Of a stretch of 6,600 nt of DNA, positions 1-5,080 are shown one piece after another. This DNA comes from Micavibrio sp. (GTDB taxonomy: Bacteria > Pseudomonadota > Alphaproteobacteria > Micavibrionales > Micavibrionaceae), in the NCBI GenBank assembly GCA_027051315.1, contig JALTZE010000022.1, positions 1-6,600 on the forward strand, given 5' to 3'. A program made the translations under genes and the position numbers. Every line of letters begins with the position of its first letter. Position 1 is the stretch's first letter. The notes beneath the pieces are model-generated. The model was given only the letters and a program-made list of their open reading frames with translations. It was not told where the DNA came from and did no database searches.

Positions 1-20
1 ATTATAAAGGGTATATAAAA

Positions 21-1364
21 ATGGCATCTGCCGTAGAACAATTAGCAAAAGGTGGTGGCTGGTCTGCTTTTTCGAAAGCTACTGAGCTAAAAAAACGTAT
101 TTTATTTGTACTTGGTGCAATTATAATATATCGACTTGGTACATATATCCCCGTTCCAGGAATCGACCCGCAAGCATGGGCAGAAATTTTTGACCAAAAG
201 GGTGGCGGCGTTATCGATATGTTTAACCTTTTCTCTGGTGGAGCATTGGAAAGAATGGCAATATTTTCCTTAAATATTATGCCCTATATTTCTGCCTCTA
301 TCTTTATGCAAATAGCAACCCATGTATCACCAAAGCTTGAGGCTATTAAAAAAGAAGGTGAAACAGGTCGTATAAGAATTAATCAATATACAAGATATCT
401 TACTGTGATTTTAGCAGCTGTTCAGGCATATGGCTTTGCCATAGGTCTTGAAAAAATGCAAAGCAGTACAGGTAGTGCCGTTATGGACCCAGGTCTTTTC
501 TTCCGTATATCGACTGTAATTACAATGGTTGGCGGTACTATATTTTTGATGTGGTTGGGTGAACAAATCACACAAAGAGGAGTGGGAAATGGTATCTCAT
601 TAATAATCTTTGCAGGTATCGTTGCTGGTTTACCAGGTGCTATTGGTCAAACTTTAGAAATGGGAAGAGTGGGAGACATATCATTTATTCAGATACTTGT
701 ACTATCTGTAATGGTAGTTGCGGTAATTACTTTTATTGTCTTTATGGAAAGGGCGCAAAGAAGATTAACTGTCCAATATCCAAAACGTCAAGTGGGTAAT
801 AAAATGATGGCAGGACAGCAAAATCATATGCCGCTTAAAATTAATCCATCTGGTGTTATTCCTCCAATTTTTGCTTCAGCATTATTGATGCTACCAATGA
901 CTATAGTAGCATTTGTTGGCGCAGATGGAGGAGATTTTACCGCAGCCATTGCTAGATATTTACAGCATGGCAGTATATATTACATGGCTTTATATGGTCT
1001 TTTAGTCGCTTTCTTTTGCTTCTTTTATACAGCAATAGTATTTAACCCAGAAGAAAATGCCGATACTTTGCGTAAGCATGGCGGGTTTATACCAGGGATT
1101 AGACCAGGTAAAAGTACAGCTGAATATCTTGATTATGTTATAACTAGATTGACCGCAATAGGTGCTTTATATCTTGTTTTTATATGTCTTCTTCCTGAAC
1201 TTCTTATAGCCAAATATGCTATGCCATTTTATTTTGGTGGTACTTCGCTTTTGATTGTTGTAACAGTTACTATGGATACGGTGGCCCAGATTCACTCACA
1301 TATAATCGCACACCAATATGAAGGTCTGATGAAAAAAGCTAAACTAAGAGGGCGTAAAAGATGA
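21..1364 (+). CDS. secY: Preprotein translocase channel subunit SecY
   Basis: SecY is the inner-membrane channel of the Sec translocon, working with SecE, SecG, SecA and the ribosome. The 447-residue product has the usual length and about ten hydrophobic segments (roughly residues 27-44, 80-100, 125-143, 160-180, 190-208, 220-241, 280-300, 318-341, 373-392 and 403-423). Family landmarks seen are the plug-region motif VIDMFNLFSGGALERM (64-79), QITQRGVGNGIS (182-193), the loop with QNHMPLKINPSGVIPPIFAS (267-286), and a basic C-terminal tail ending LRGRKR that faces the cytoplasm and ribosome. The ATG at 21 follows an AAAGGG ribosome site (6-11) and gives the expected N-terminus. No promoter lies in the 20 bases upstream, so it is probably transcribed from the spc operon to the left. 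Its stop overlaps the adk start, suggesting translational coupling. Identification is secure. Confidence 0.98.
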   Translation: MASAVEQLAKGGGWSAFSKATELKKRILFVLGAIIIYRLGTYIPVPGIDPQAWAEIFDQKGGGVIDMFNLFSGGALERMAIFSLNIMPYISASIFMQIATHVSPKLEAIKKEGETGRIRINQYTRYLTVILAAVQAYGFAIGLEKMQSSTGSAVMDPGLFFRISTVITMVGGTIFLMWLGEQITQRGVGNGISLIIFAGIVAGLPGAIGQTLEMGRVGDISFIQILVLSVMVVAVITFIVFMERAQRRLTVQYPKRQVGNKMMAGQQNHMPLKINPSGVIPPIFASALLMLPMTIVAFVGADGGDFTAAIARYLQHGSIYYMALYGLLVAFFCFFYTAIVFNPEENADTLRKHGGFIPGIRPGKSTAEYLDYVITRLTAIGALYLVFICLLPELLIAKYAMPFYFGGTSLLIVVTVTMDTVAQIHSHIIAHQYEGLMKKAKLRGRKR

Positions 1365-1921
1365 ATATAATATTTTTTGGTCCTCCAGGTGCGGGTAAAG
1401 GCACACAAGCTAAGATAATAGAAGAAAAATATGGTCTAAAACAACTTTCTACAGGCGATATGCTAAGGGAAGAAATGGCGAATAAAACAGAGCTTGGGTT
1501 AAAGATGAAATCTTTGATAGATGAAGGTAAGCTTGTGCCAGATGAAATTGTAATAGAAATGATTGCTGCTCATGTTAATTCCGATGAATGTTCAAAAGGC
1601 GTTATTTTTGATGGTTTCCCAAGAACCATAGCTCAGGCAGAGGCTCTTGAAAAAATGCTTGCAGACTGTAATAAAAAAATTGACCATGTTATAGAGCTTA
1701 AAGTAGATGATAATCTTCTTGATGCTAGAATAGAAAAAAGAGCAAAAGAAGAAGGACGTTCAGACGATAATATTGAAACATTAAAAAAGCGTCTGGCTCA
1801 ATATCGTTCATATTCCGCAGATGTTTTGCCCTACTATAAAGCAAAAAATATGCATACAGAAATAGACGGTATGAAAACAATAGATGAAGTTACAGCTCAG
1901 ATAATTAAAATTCTTGAATAA
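1361..1921 (+). CDS. adk: Adenylate kinase, short (LID-less) form
   Basis: Adenylate kinase interconverts ATP + AMP and 2 ADP in the cytoplasm. The 186-residue product starts with the P-loop GPPGAGKGT (7-15), then the AMP-binding TGDMLR (31-36) and GFPR (85-88) motifs. The LID is reduced to a short loop, RIEKRAKEEGRSDDN (123-137), whose arginines would contact the phosphates. There is no 30-residue zinc or hydrogen-bonded LID insert as in the roughly 215-residue long form, so this is the short bacterial type, common in alphaproteobacteria. The ATG shares 4 bp (ATGA) with the secY stop, and an AGAGGG ribosome site (1347-1352) lies inside the secY end. The secY-adk pairing is classical. No convincing U-tailed terminator follows adk, so some read-through into the alpha operon is possible. 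Confidence 0.97.
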   Translation: MNIIFFGPPGAGKGTQAKIIEEKYGLKQLSTGDMLREEMANKTELGLKMKSLIDEGKLVPDEIVIEMIAAHVNSDECSKGVIFDGFPRTIAQAEALEKMLADCNKKIDHVIELKVDDNLLDARIEKRAKEEGRSDDNIETLKKRLAQYRSYSADVLPYYKAKNMHTEIDGMKTIDEVTAQIIKILE

Positions 1922-1954
1922 AATGTTCAATATCAGTATTTTATCTACGTTACG

Positions 1955-1989
1955 CACAAAAAAAGAAGATTTTTATACATTTTTTTGTG
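1955..1989. repeat. 10-bp A/T inverted repeat between adk and the rpsM promoter
   Basis: CACAAAAAAA (1955-1964) and TTTTTTTGTG (1980-1989) are perfect inverted copies separated by 15 bases. The pair ends 18 bp upstream of the -35 box of the rpsM promoter. The T-run lies inside the stem rather than after it, so this is not a standard intrinsic terminator. It could be a weak 3' end hairpin for the adk mRNA, or simply A-tract DNA. The adjoining A/T-rich stretch 1990-2007 sits where an UP element would be. Confidence 0.4.
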
Positions 1990-2007
1990 TAAAAGCTAAT
2001 AAAAATA

Positions 2008-2035
2008 TTGACGTATCAAAGATTCTCCATATAAT
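2008..2035 (+). promoter_or_regulatory. Strong housekeeping promoter for the alpha operon
   Basis: TTGACG (2008-2013) and a perfect TATAAT (2030-2035) are separated by 16 bp. An A/T-rich stretch upstream resembles an UP element. The bases after the -10 box are GCCGCC, a GC-rich discriminator of the kind associated with stringent (ppGpp-sensitive) control of ribosomal promoters. The start point is predicted near 2041-2043, about 190 nt ahead of rpsM. The match to consensus is directly visible; the regulation is inferred. Confidence 0.8.
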
Positions 2036-2043
2036 GCCGCCAT

Positions 2044-2067
2044 CCCGAAGATTAATCTTGGGTTTTT
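2044..2067 (+). terminator. Terminator-like hairpin at the 5' end of the rpsM leader (possible attenuator)
   Basis: CCCGAAGAT (2044-2052) can pair with ATCTTGGG (2055-2062), with one bulged G. The core AAGATTAATCTT is a perfect palindrome. TTTTT (2063-2067) follows directly, and after CTGGTTTGTG comes an 8-base T-run. The stem would be only a few nucleotides from the predicted RNA 5' end. It could be an early attenuator, a protective 5' stem, or chance. The short stem makes terminator function uncertain. Confidence 0.35.
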
Positions 2068-2158
2068 CTGGTTTGTGTTTTTTTTAATTACATAAAGCAT
2101 CTGCCAGCAGGCTTTGTATATATATAATATATATGAAGTTTAGTTTACAAACTGGTTT

Positions 2159-2183
2159 GTTTCTAAAAATAATTTTTGGAAAC
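2159..2183 (+). repeat. 11-pair stem-loop upstream of rpsM
   Basis: GTTTC (2159-2163) pairs with GAAAC (2179-2183). T2164-G2178 is a wobble, then AAAAA (2165-2169) pairs with TTTTT (2173-2177) around a TAA loop. It is the longest continuous stem in the leader and lies 37 nt ahead of the rpsM ribosome site. It has no trailing U-run, so it is not a terminator. Confidence 0.6.
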
Positions 2184-2232
2184 ATTAAATTACGGTTTGG
2201 CTTGATATTAACAATTATACAAGGAGTATAAA

Positions 2233-2604
2233 ATGGCTCGTATTGCCGGAGTGAATATACCAACACAAAAACGTGTGGTAATAGCACTAACATCAGTAAA
2301 AGGTATTGGAAATACCACAGCAAAAGAAATCTGCAAAGAAGCAGGTATAGAAGATAGTAAACGTGTAAAAGACCTTACAGAAGACGAACAAGCAAAAATT
2401 CGTAGCGTTATAGAAGCAAAGAAACTTCTGCTTGAAGGTGATCTTCGTCGTGAAGAATCTGTAAATATAAAAAGATTGATGGATATGGCATGCTATCGTG
2501 GCCTTCGCCATCGTAAAGGTCTACCAGTTAGGGGGCAACGTACAAAAACAAATGCACGTACTCGTAAAGGACCTGCAGTTGCTATAGCTGGTAAAAAGAA
2601 ATAA
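2233..2604 (+). CDS. rpsM: 30S ribosomal protein S13
   Basis: S13 sits in the head of the 30S subunit and forms intersubunit bridges with the 50S subunit, with its basic tail near the P-site tRNA. The 123-residue product is the standard length. It begins [10 protein letters not shown], contains the helix-two-turn-helix region with [13 protein letters not shown] (22-34), and carries the S13 signature [20 protein letters not shown] (89-108), followed by a basic end AGKKK. The ATG is 6 nt after an AAGGAG ribosome site (2221-2226). It is the first gene after the alpha-operon promoter. Arginine codons are mainly CGT, as expected for a highly expressed gene. Confidence 0.98.
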   Translation: MARIAGVNIPTQKRVVIALTSVKGIGNTTAKEICKEAGIEDSKRVKDLTEDEQAKIRSVIEAKKLLLEGDLRREESVNIKRLMDMACYRGLRHRKGLPVRGQRTKTNARTRKGPAVAIAGKKK

Positions 2605-2635
2605 TTAATTACACGTAAATATAGGAATTAGAAAA

Positions 2636-3022
2636 ATGGCGAAGAAAATTCGTACTCGTAAAAAAGAGAAAAAGAATATCGTGTCTGGTATAGCACACGT
2701 TAATTCGACATATAACAATACCATTATCACCATAACAGACCAGCAAGGAAATGCTGTATCATGGTCATCAGCAGGTAAAATGGGTTTTGGTGGTTCGCGT
2801 AAGTCAACTCCTTATGTTGCCCAGCTTGCCGCAGAAGATGCAGGGCGTGCAGCTATGGAACATGGTATGAAAGAACTTGATGTTAGAGTAAAAGGGCCAG
2901 GTACAGGCCGTGAATCAGCTCTACGTGCTTTATCAGCACTTGGCTTCAAGATTGGTAAAATCATGGACATTACACCGATACCACATAACGGTTGTCGTGC
3001 TCCTAAAAAACGTCGTGTTTAA
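2636..3022 (+). CDS. rpsK: 30S ribosomal protein S11
   Basis: S11 lies on the 30S platform next to the mRNA exit and E site. The 128-residue product has a basic N-terminus ([11 protein letters not shown]), [16 protein letters not shown] (20-35), the signature [15 protein letters not shown] (85-99) and the conserved end [15 protein letters not shown]. One residue in that end is unusual: the expected CRPPKKRRV reads CRAPKKRRV, with Ala at 122, encoded GCT. The Asn-Gly pair (118-119), known in E. coli S11 as a site of isoaspartate formation, is kept. It lies 31 nt after rpsM, with an AGGA ribosome site at 2623-2626. In E. coli rpsD comes next, but here rpoA follows directly, as in alphaproteobacteria. 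Confidence 0.98.
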   Translation: MAKKIRTRKKEKKNIVSGIAHVNSTYNNTIITITDQQGNAVSWSSAGKMGFGGSRKSTPYVAQLAAEDAGRAAMEHGMKELDVRVKGPGTGRESALRALSALGFKIGKIMDITPIPHNGCRAPKKRRV

Positions 3023-3043
3023 TTTATTTTTCACTCTTACAAT

Positions 3044-3050
3044 AAAGGGG
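3044..3050 (+). promoter_or_regulatory. Ribosome site that fixes the TTG start of rpoA
   Basis: AAAGGGG lies 7 nt before TTG at 3058. No ATG or GTG is available nearby in frame, and starting at this TTG gives exactly the expected N-terminus [12 protein letters not shown]. The spacing and the protein match together support TTG initiation. Confidence 0.8.
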
Positions 3051-3057
3051 AAGAACC

Positions 3058-4074
3058 TTGATACAGAAAAATTGGCAAGAACTTATTAAGCCTACAAATG
3101 TTGAAATATCTCACGGTACTGATGCATCTTGTTCAGGTAAAGTAGTAGTAGAACCATTAGAGAGAGGCTTTGGTCTTACTCTTGGTAATGCTTTACGTCG
3201 TATATTGCTTTCATCACTGCAAGGAGCAGCGGTAACAGCAGTTAAAATAGAAGGTGTGCTTCATGAATTTTCATCAGTAGAAGGAGTTCGTGAAGATGTT
3301 ACAGATATTATTCTTAATATAAAAGCTATCGCAGTCAGAATGCATGTCGAAGGACCAAAAAGAATGCGCCTTAACGTGCAAGGTCCATGCGAAGTAACAG
3401 CAGGTATGATAGAAGCAGGTGCGGATATCGAAATAATGAATCCAGAGCTTGTTATCTGTACGCTTGATAAAGGTGCAACACTTAACATGGAAATGACAGT
3501 AAATACAGGTAAGGGATATCGTCCAGCTTCCTTTAACCGTCCAGAGGAATGTCCAGTAGGGCTTATTCCTGTTGATTCAGTATTTTCGCCGGTGCGTAAA
3601 GTTTCTTATGAAATAGAAGATACTCGTGTTGGGCAGATAACTGACTATGATAAACTTACATTATCTATTGAAACAAATGGAGTTGTTACCCCAGAAGATG
3701 CAGTTGCTCTTGCCGCAAGAATTATGCAAGACCAGCTGGCTGTATTTATTAATTTTGATGAACCAGAAGAAACATCAGAAGAAGAAAAAGAAGAAGAATT
3801 ACCATTTAACAAAAATCTTCTTCGTAAAGTTGAAGAGCTTGAACTTTCTGTACGTTCAGCTAATTGCTTAAAGAATGATAATATTCTTTATATTGGTGAT
3901 TTGGTACAAAAATCAGAAAGTGATATGCTTCGTACTCCTAACTTTGGACGTAAATCTCTCAATGAAATACGTGAAGTATTAGGAACAATGGGGCTGTCTT
4001 TGGGTATGCATGTAGAAGGCTGGCCACCAGAAAATATAGAAGAATTGGCAAGTAAAATTGACGATAACTTCTAA
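3058..4074 (+). CDS. rpoA: DNA-directed RNA polymerase subunit alpha
   Basis: The alpha dimer nucleates RNA polymerase assembly, and its C-terminal domain binds UP elements and activators. The 338-residue product has the N-terminal dimerisation domain (about 1-232, with [20 protein letters not shown] at 34-53). An acidic linker follows (234-247, ten Glu/Asp among fourteen residues). The C-terminal domain (about 252-326) carries VRSANCLK (265-272), the [10 protein letters not shown] helix and [11 protein letters not shown]266, N269 and K299 correspond to E. coli DNA-contact residues R265, N268 and K298. That these contacts survive suggests UP-element recognition is intact, fitting the A/T-rich stretch upstream of the rpsM promoter. 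Translation starts at TTG. The stop is followed at once by a short hairpin and a 184-bp spacer before rplQ. Confidence 0.98.
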   Translation: MIQKNWQELIKPTNVEISHGTDASCSGKVVVEPLERGFGLTLGNALRRILLSSLQGAAVTAVKIEGVLHEFSSVEGVREDVTDIILNIKAIAVRMHVEGPKRMRLNVQGPCEVTAGMIEAGADIEIMNPELVICTLDKGATLNMEMTVNTGKGYRPASFNRPEECPVGLIPVDSVFSPVRKVSYEIEDTRVGQITDYDKLTLSIETNGVVTPEDAVALAARIMQDQLAVFINFDEPEETSEEEKEEELPFNKNLLRKVEELELSVRSANCLKNDNILYIGDLVQKSESDMLRTPNFGRKSLNEIREVLGTMGLSLGMHVEGWPPENIEELASKIDDNF

Positions 4075-4075
4075 T

Positions 4076-4089
4076 GGACATGGTTGTCC
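4076..4089 (+). repeat. Short hairpin immediately after the rpoA stop codon
   Basis: GGACA (4076-4080) and TGTCC (4085-4089) form a perfect 5-bp stem around TGGT, extendable by one T-G wobble. No U-run follows, so it is unlikely to terminate transcription alone. It could protect or mark the 3' end of a processed rpoA message. Confidence 0.4.
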
Positions 4090-4124
4090 GAATAGGTAAA
4101 TTATTGACACTATACTAAAATGAT

Positions 4125-4155
4125 AGGAAATTCCTAGAATTATAGGGAATTTCCT
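4125..4155. repeat. Strong inverted repeat in the rpoA-rplQ spacer
   Basis: AGGAAATTCCT (4125-4135) pairs with GGGAATTTCCT (4145-4155): ten Watson-Crick pairs and one wobble around a 9-base loop. Each arm is also a dyad by itself (TAGGAA-A-TTCCTA centred at 4130, GGAA-T-TTCC centred at 4150), with centres exactly 20 bp apart. It may act as an RNA hairpin (processing or attenuation between rpoA and rplQ) or as a pair of protein-binding sites on the same DNA face. A perfect TTGACA lies just upstream (4104-4109), but no good -10 box is paired with it. No U-run follows. Confidence 0.65.
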
Positions 4156-4204
4156 TGATATTGAAACAAAGGGTTGATGTTTACTGATTAAAATTATGGC
4201 TTCA

Positions 4205-4240
4205 CCCGATTGATGCCGCAGATAAAAGCCCCAAACGGGC
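4205..4240 (+). promoter_or_regulatory. Alternative hairpins upstream of the rplQ ribosome site
   Basis: GCCC (4228-4231) can pair with GGGC (4237-4240) around CAAAC. Alternatively CCCG (4205-4208) can pair with CGGG (4236-4239). Both use the same GGG, so the two are exclusive. The rplQ ribosome site AAAGGA (4246-4251) lies just after them. The pattern allows a simple translational switch, but the stems are short and this is only suggestive. Confidence 0.3.
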
Positions 4241-4258
4241 GTATGAAAGGAAAGAAAA

Positions 4259-4705
4259 ATGAAACATGGTATTAAACAACGTAAACTAAACCGCACATCT
4301 ACGCACCGTAAGGCAATGTTTGCAAATATGGCTGCTGCTCTTATTAAACATGAGCAAATAACAACAACTCTACCAAAAGCAAAAGAGCTTCGCCCATTTG
4401 TGGAAAAGCTAATAACATTGGCAAAAAAAGGCGGTCTGGCAAATCGTCGTAAGGCAATTGCGACTATGCGTGATGAAGCTCAAGTAGCAAAAATGTTTGA
4501 CGTCATTGCTGAGAGATATAAAGAGCGTCAGGGAGGGTATATTCGTATTATGAAAGCTGGCTTCCGTTATGGTGATGCTGCTCCTATGGCTGTGATTGAG
4601 CTTGTTGACCGTGATGAAGAAGCTAAAGGTAAAGATTCTGGACCAGTTCAATTTGATGATAATATGGATTCAGAACAAGAAGATAAAAAATCTGCTGCGG
4701 CATAA
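4259..4705 (+). CDS. rplQ: 50S ribosomal protein L17
   Basis: L17 is a 50S protein near the peptide exit tunnel. The 148-residue product opens [20 protein letters not shown] and keeps the [20 protein letters not shown] block (31-50) and [20 protein letters not shown] (85-104). It is longer than E. coli L17 (127 residues). The C-terminal extension [10 protein letters not shown] (121-130) is of the alphaproteobacterial type and is followed by an acidic, probably disordered tail (132-143) ending SAAA. An AAAGGA site is 7 nt before the ATG. Its 184-bp separation from rpoA is unusually long for this operon and contains secondary structure. A strong intrinsic terminator follows. Confidence 0.97.
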   Translation: MKHGIKQRKLNRTSTHRKAMFANMAAALIKHEQITTTLPKAKELRPFVEKLITLAKKGGLANRRKAIATMRDEAQVAKMFDVIAERYKERQGGYIRIMKAGFRYGDAAPMAVIELVDRDEEAKGKDSGPVQFDDNMDSEQEDKKSAAA

Positions 4706-4727
4706 TTTTTCTCATATAAATTTTCAG

Positions 4728-4757
4728 AAAGCCTTGTTAAATAACAGGGCTTTTTTT
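4728..4757 (+). terminator. Intrinsic terminator of the alpha operon
   Basis: AAAGCCTTGTT (4728-4738) pairs with AACAGGGCTTT (4743-4753), with one T-G wobble and an AAAT loop. The stem runs into seven consecutive T residues (4751-4757). This is a textbook Rho-independent terminator 22 nt after the rplQ stop. Confidence 0.93.
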
Positions 4758-4783
4758 GTATATATAACTCAATTAGCTATAAT
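4756..4783 (+). promoter_or_regulatory. Possible plus-strand promoter after the rplQ terminator
   Basis: A perfect TATAAT (4778-4783) is preceded by TTGTAT (4756-4761) with a 16-bp spacer. The -35 box is poor beyond TTG. A start near 4790 would make an RNA beginning just before the paired hairpins at 4806-4858. The region is A/T-rich, so chance occurrence is likely. Confidence 0.25.
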
Positions 4784-4795
4784 CAATACACAAGG

Positions 4796-4833
4796 AAAAA
4801 AGAAACAGGTTCGAAGAGGGGGCTTCGAACCTG
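4796..4833 (-). terminator. Minus-strand intrinsic terminator with perfect 11-bp stem
   Basis: CAGGTTCGAAG (4806-4816) and CTTCGAACCTG (4823-4833) are perfect inverted copies around a 6-base loop (AGGGGG on plus, CCCCCT on minus). Read on the minus strand, the stem is followed by TTTCTTTTTT (4805 down to 4796). Read on the plus strand there is no T-run. The structure therefore terminates leftward transcription, although no leftward gene is annotated directly upstream of it. It is described together with the adjacent hairpin as a candidate small RNA. Confidence 0.7.
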
Positions 4834-4860
4834 CATGGTCTTTCTGGGGGGAGAAAGAAC
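4796..4860 (-). ncRNA. Candidate small RNA: two C-loop hairpins ending in a terminator
   Basis: On the minus strand a 7-bp hairpin (arms 4858-4852 and 4845-4839) has a CCCCCC loop. A short linker follows, then the 11-bp terminator hairpin with a CCCCCT loop and a U-tract. Two adjacent hairpins exposing C-rich, anti-Shine-Dalgarno-like loops are reminiscent of alphaproteobacterial families such as the Rhodobacter CcsR 'cuckoo' RNAs and rhizobial alpha-r14 RNAs, which carry CCUCCUCCC loops. The primary sequence is not the same motif, so no family is assigned. The promoter is weak: TTGTTT, 17 bp, TTATAA (box at 4866-4861) would start transcription inside the first stem. A longer transcript starting further right is possible. 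Confidence 0.4.
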
Positions 4861-4878
4861 TTATAAATTCATGAGTTT

Positions 4879-4977
4879 AATTCAAACAAATCAACAAAAC
4901 TAAAAAACACAACACACACAAGCCTACCTAATTAAAAGGGCTTTAAATAAACGCCGTTTGTCCGAAATGTTTGAATT
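4879..4977. repeat. Distant 10-bp inverted repeat in the rplQ-hydrolase gap
   Basis: AATTCAAACA (4879-4888) and TGTTTGAATT (4968-4977) are exact inverted copies 79 bp apart. The span holds no open frame of note, only an A/C-rich stretch (about 4889-4920), a small imperfect AAGCC/GGCTT hairpin (4920-4943) and a short dyad AAACG-C-CGTTT (4949-4959). Flanking target-site duplication was not seen, so a miniature transposable element is not demonstrated. In such A/T-rich DNA the match may be chance. Confidence 0.3.
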
Positions 4978-5004
4978 GAGGAATAAATAAGACAAAACTA
5001 TAAA
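4976..5004 (+). promoter_or_regulatory. Best candidate promoter for the hydrolase gene
   Basis: TTGAGG (4976-4981) and TATAAA (4999-5004) are separated by 17 bp, predicting a start near 5011 and a 70-nt A/T-rich leader. Its -35 box overlaps the end of the distant inverted repeat. Confidence 0.45.
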
Positions 5005-5019
5005 AATATCAAGTATTAA

Positions 5020-5047
5020 TTTATATTTTTTTAAAATATATTATAAT
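5020..5047 (+). promoter_or_regulatory. Second candidate promoter for the hydrolase gene
   Basis: A perfect TATAAT (5042-5047) lies 16 bp after a poor TTTATA (5020-5025), predicting a start near 5054 and a leader of under 30 nt. The spacer contains an all-A/T dyad (5022-5029 with 5033-5040), probably easily melted. It is weaker than the upstream candidate at its -35 box. Confidence 0.3.
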
Positions 5048-5080
5048 CAATCTAACGTAACAAACAAAAAAATAGAATAT

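Larger units (their letters stand above)
2042..2232 (+). promoter_or_regulatory. Long structured 5' leader of rpsM
   Basis: Roughly 190 untranslated nucleotides separate the predicted start point from rpsM. Four hairpins can be drawn. The first is at 2044-2062. The second has arms 2092-2098 and 2111-2117, a 2-nt bulge, an inner CTG/CAG stem and a CCAG loop. The third region has two mutually exclusive short dyads, AGTTT/AAACT (2142-2153) and ACAAAC/GTTTGT (2147-2160). The fourth is an 11-pair stem at 2159-2183 with loop TAA. The region 2117-2134 is almost pure TA. The rpsM ribosome site AAGGAG (2221-2226) stays outside these stems. No start codon, tRNA or known riboswitch was recognised. It may be a ribosomal-protein-responsive leader, but that is inference. 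Confidence 0.5.

Noticed and set aside
2123..2128. A second TATAAT in the rpsM leader as an additional promoter
   Set aside because: It lies in a pure TA repeat with no TTG-type -35 box at 16-18 bp upstream.
2084..2323. Minus-strand 79-codon frame over the rpsM leader
   Set aside because: It overlaps the 5' end of rpsM, is rich in hydrophobic and Tyr/Phe residues typical of reversed A/T-rich DNA, and lacks a ribosome site.
4104..4132. A complete promoter for rplQ starting from the perfect TTGACA
   Set aside because: No acceptable -10 box occurs 16-18 bp downstream (GGAAAT, GAAATT or AAATTC). TATACT and TAAAAT are too close to the -35 box and have no partner of their own. It was kept only as an observation.
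4145..4154. Match to the eukaryotic kappa-B consensus (GGGAATTTCC)
   Set aside because: It is a coincidental match; the context is a bacterial ribosomal operon.
4177..4191. Five-codon frame (ATG to TAA) as an rplQ leader peptide
   Set aside because: The possible ribosome site is only 3 nt from the ATG, the frame has no residue bias, and such short frames are common by chance.
3979..4296. Minus-strand 105-codon frame across the rpoA-rplQ spacer
   Set aside because: It overlaps both real genes on the other strand and shows no recognisable domain. The spacer is better explained by its inverted repeats.
4806..4833. tRNA gene suggested by the GGTTCGAA (T-loop-like) motif
   Set aside because: The motif is part of a perfect 11-bp inverted repeat. 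There is no acceptor stem, D-arm, anticodon arm or CCA end around it.
4596..4874. A 92-codon plus-strand frame running from inside rplQ into the gap
   Set aside because: It is out of frame with rplQ, crosses the alpha-operon terminator and the paired hairpins, and has low-complexity content and no ribosome site. It is a shadow frame.
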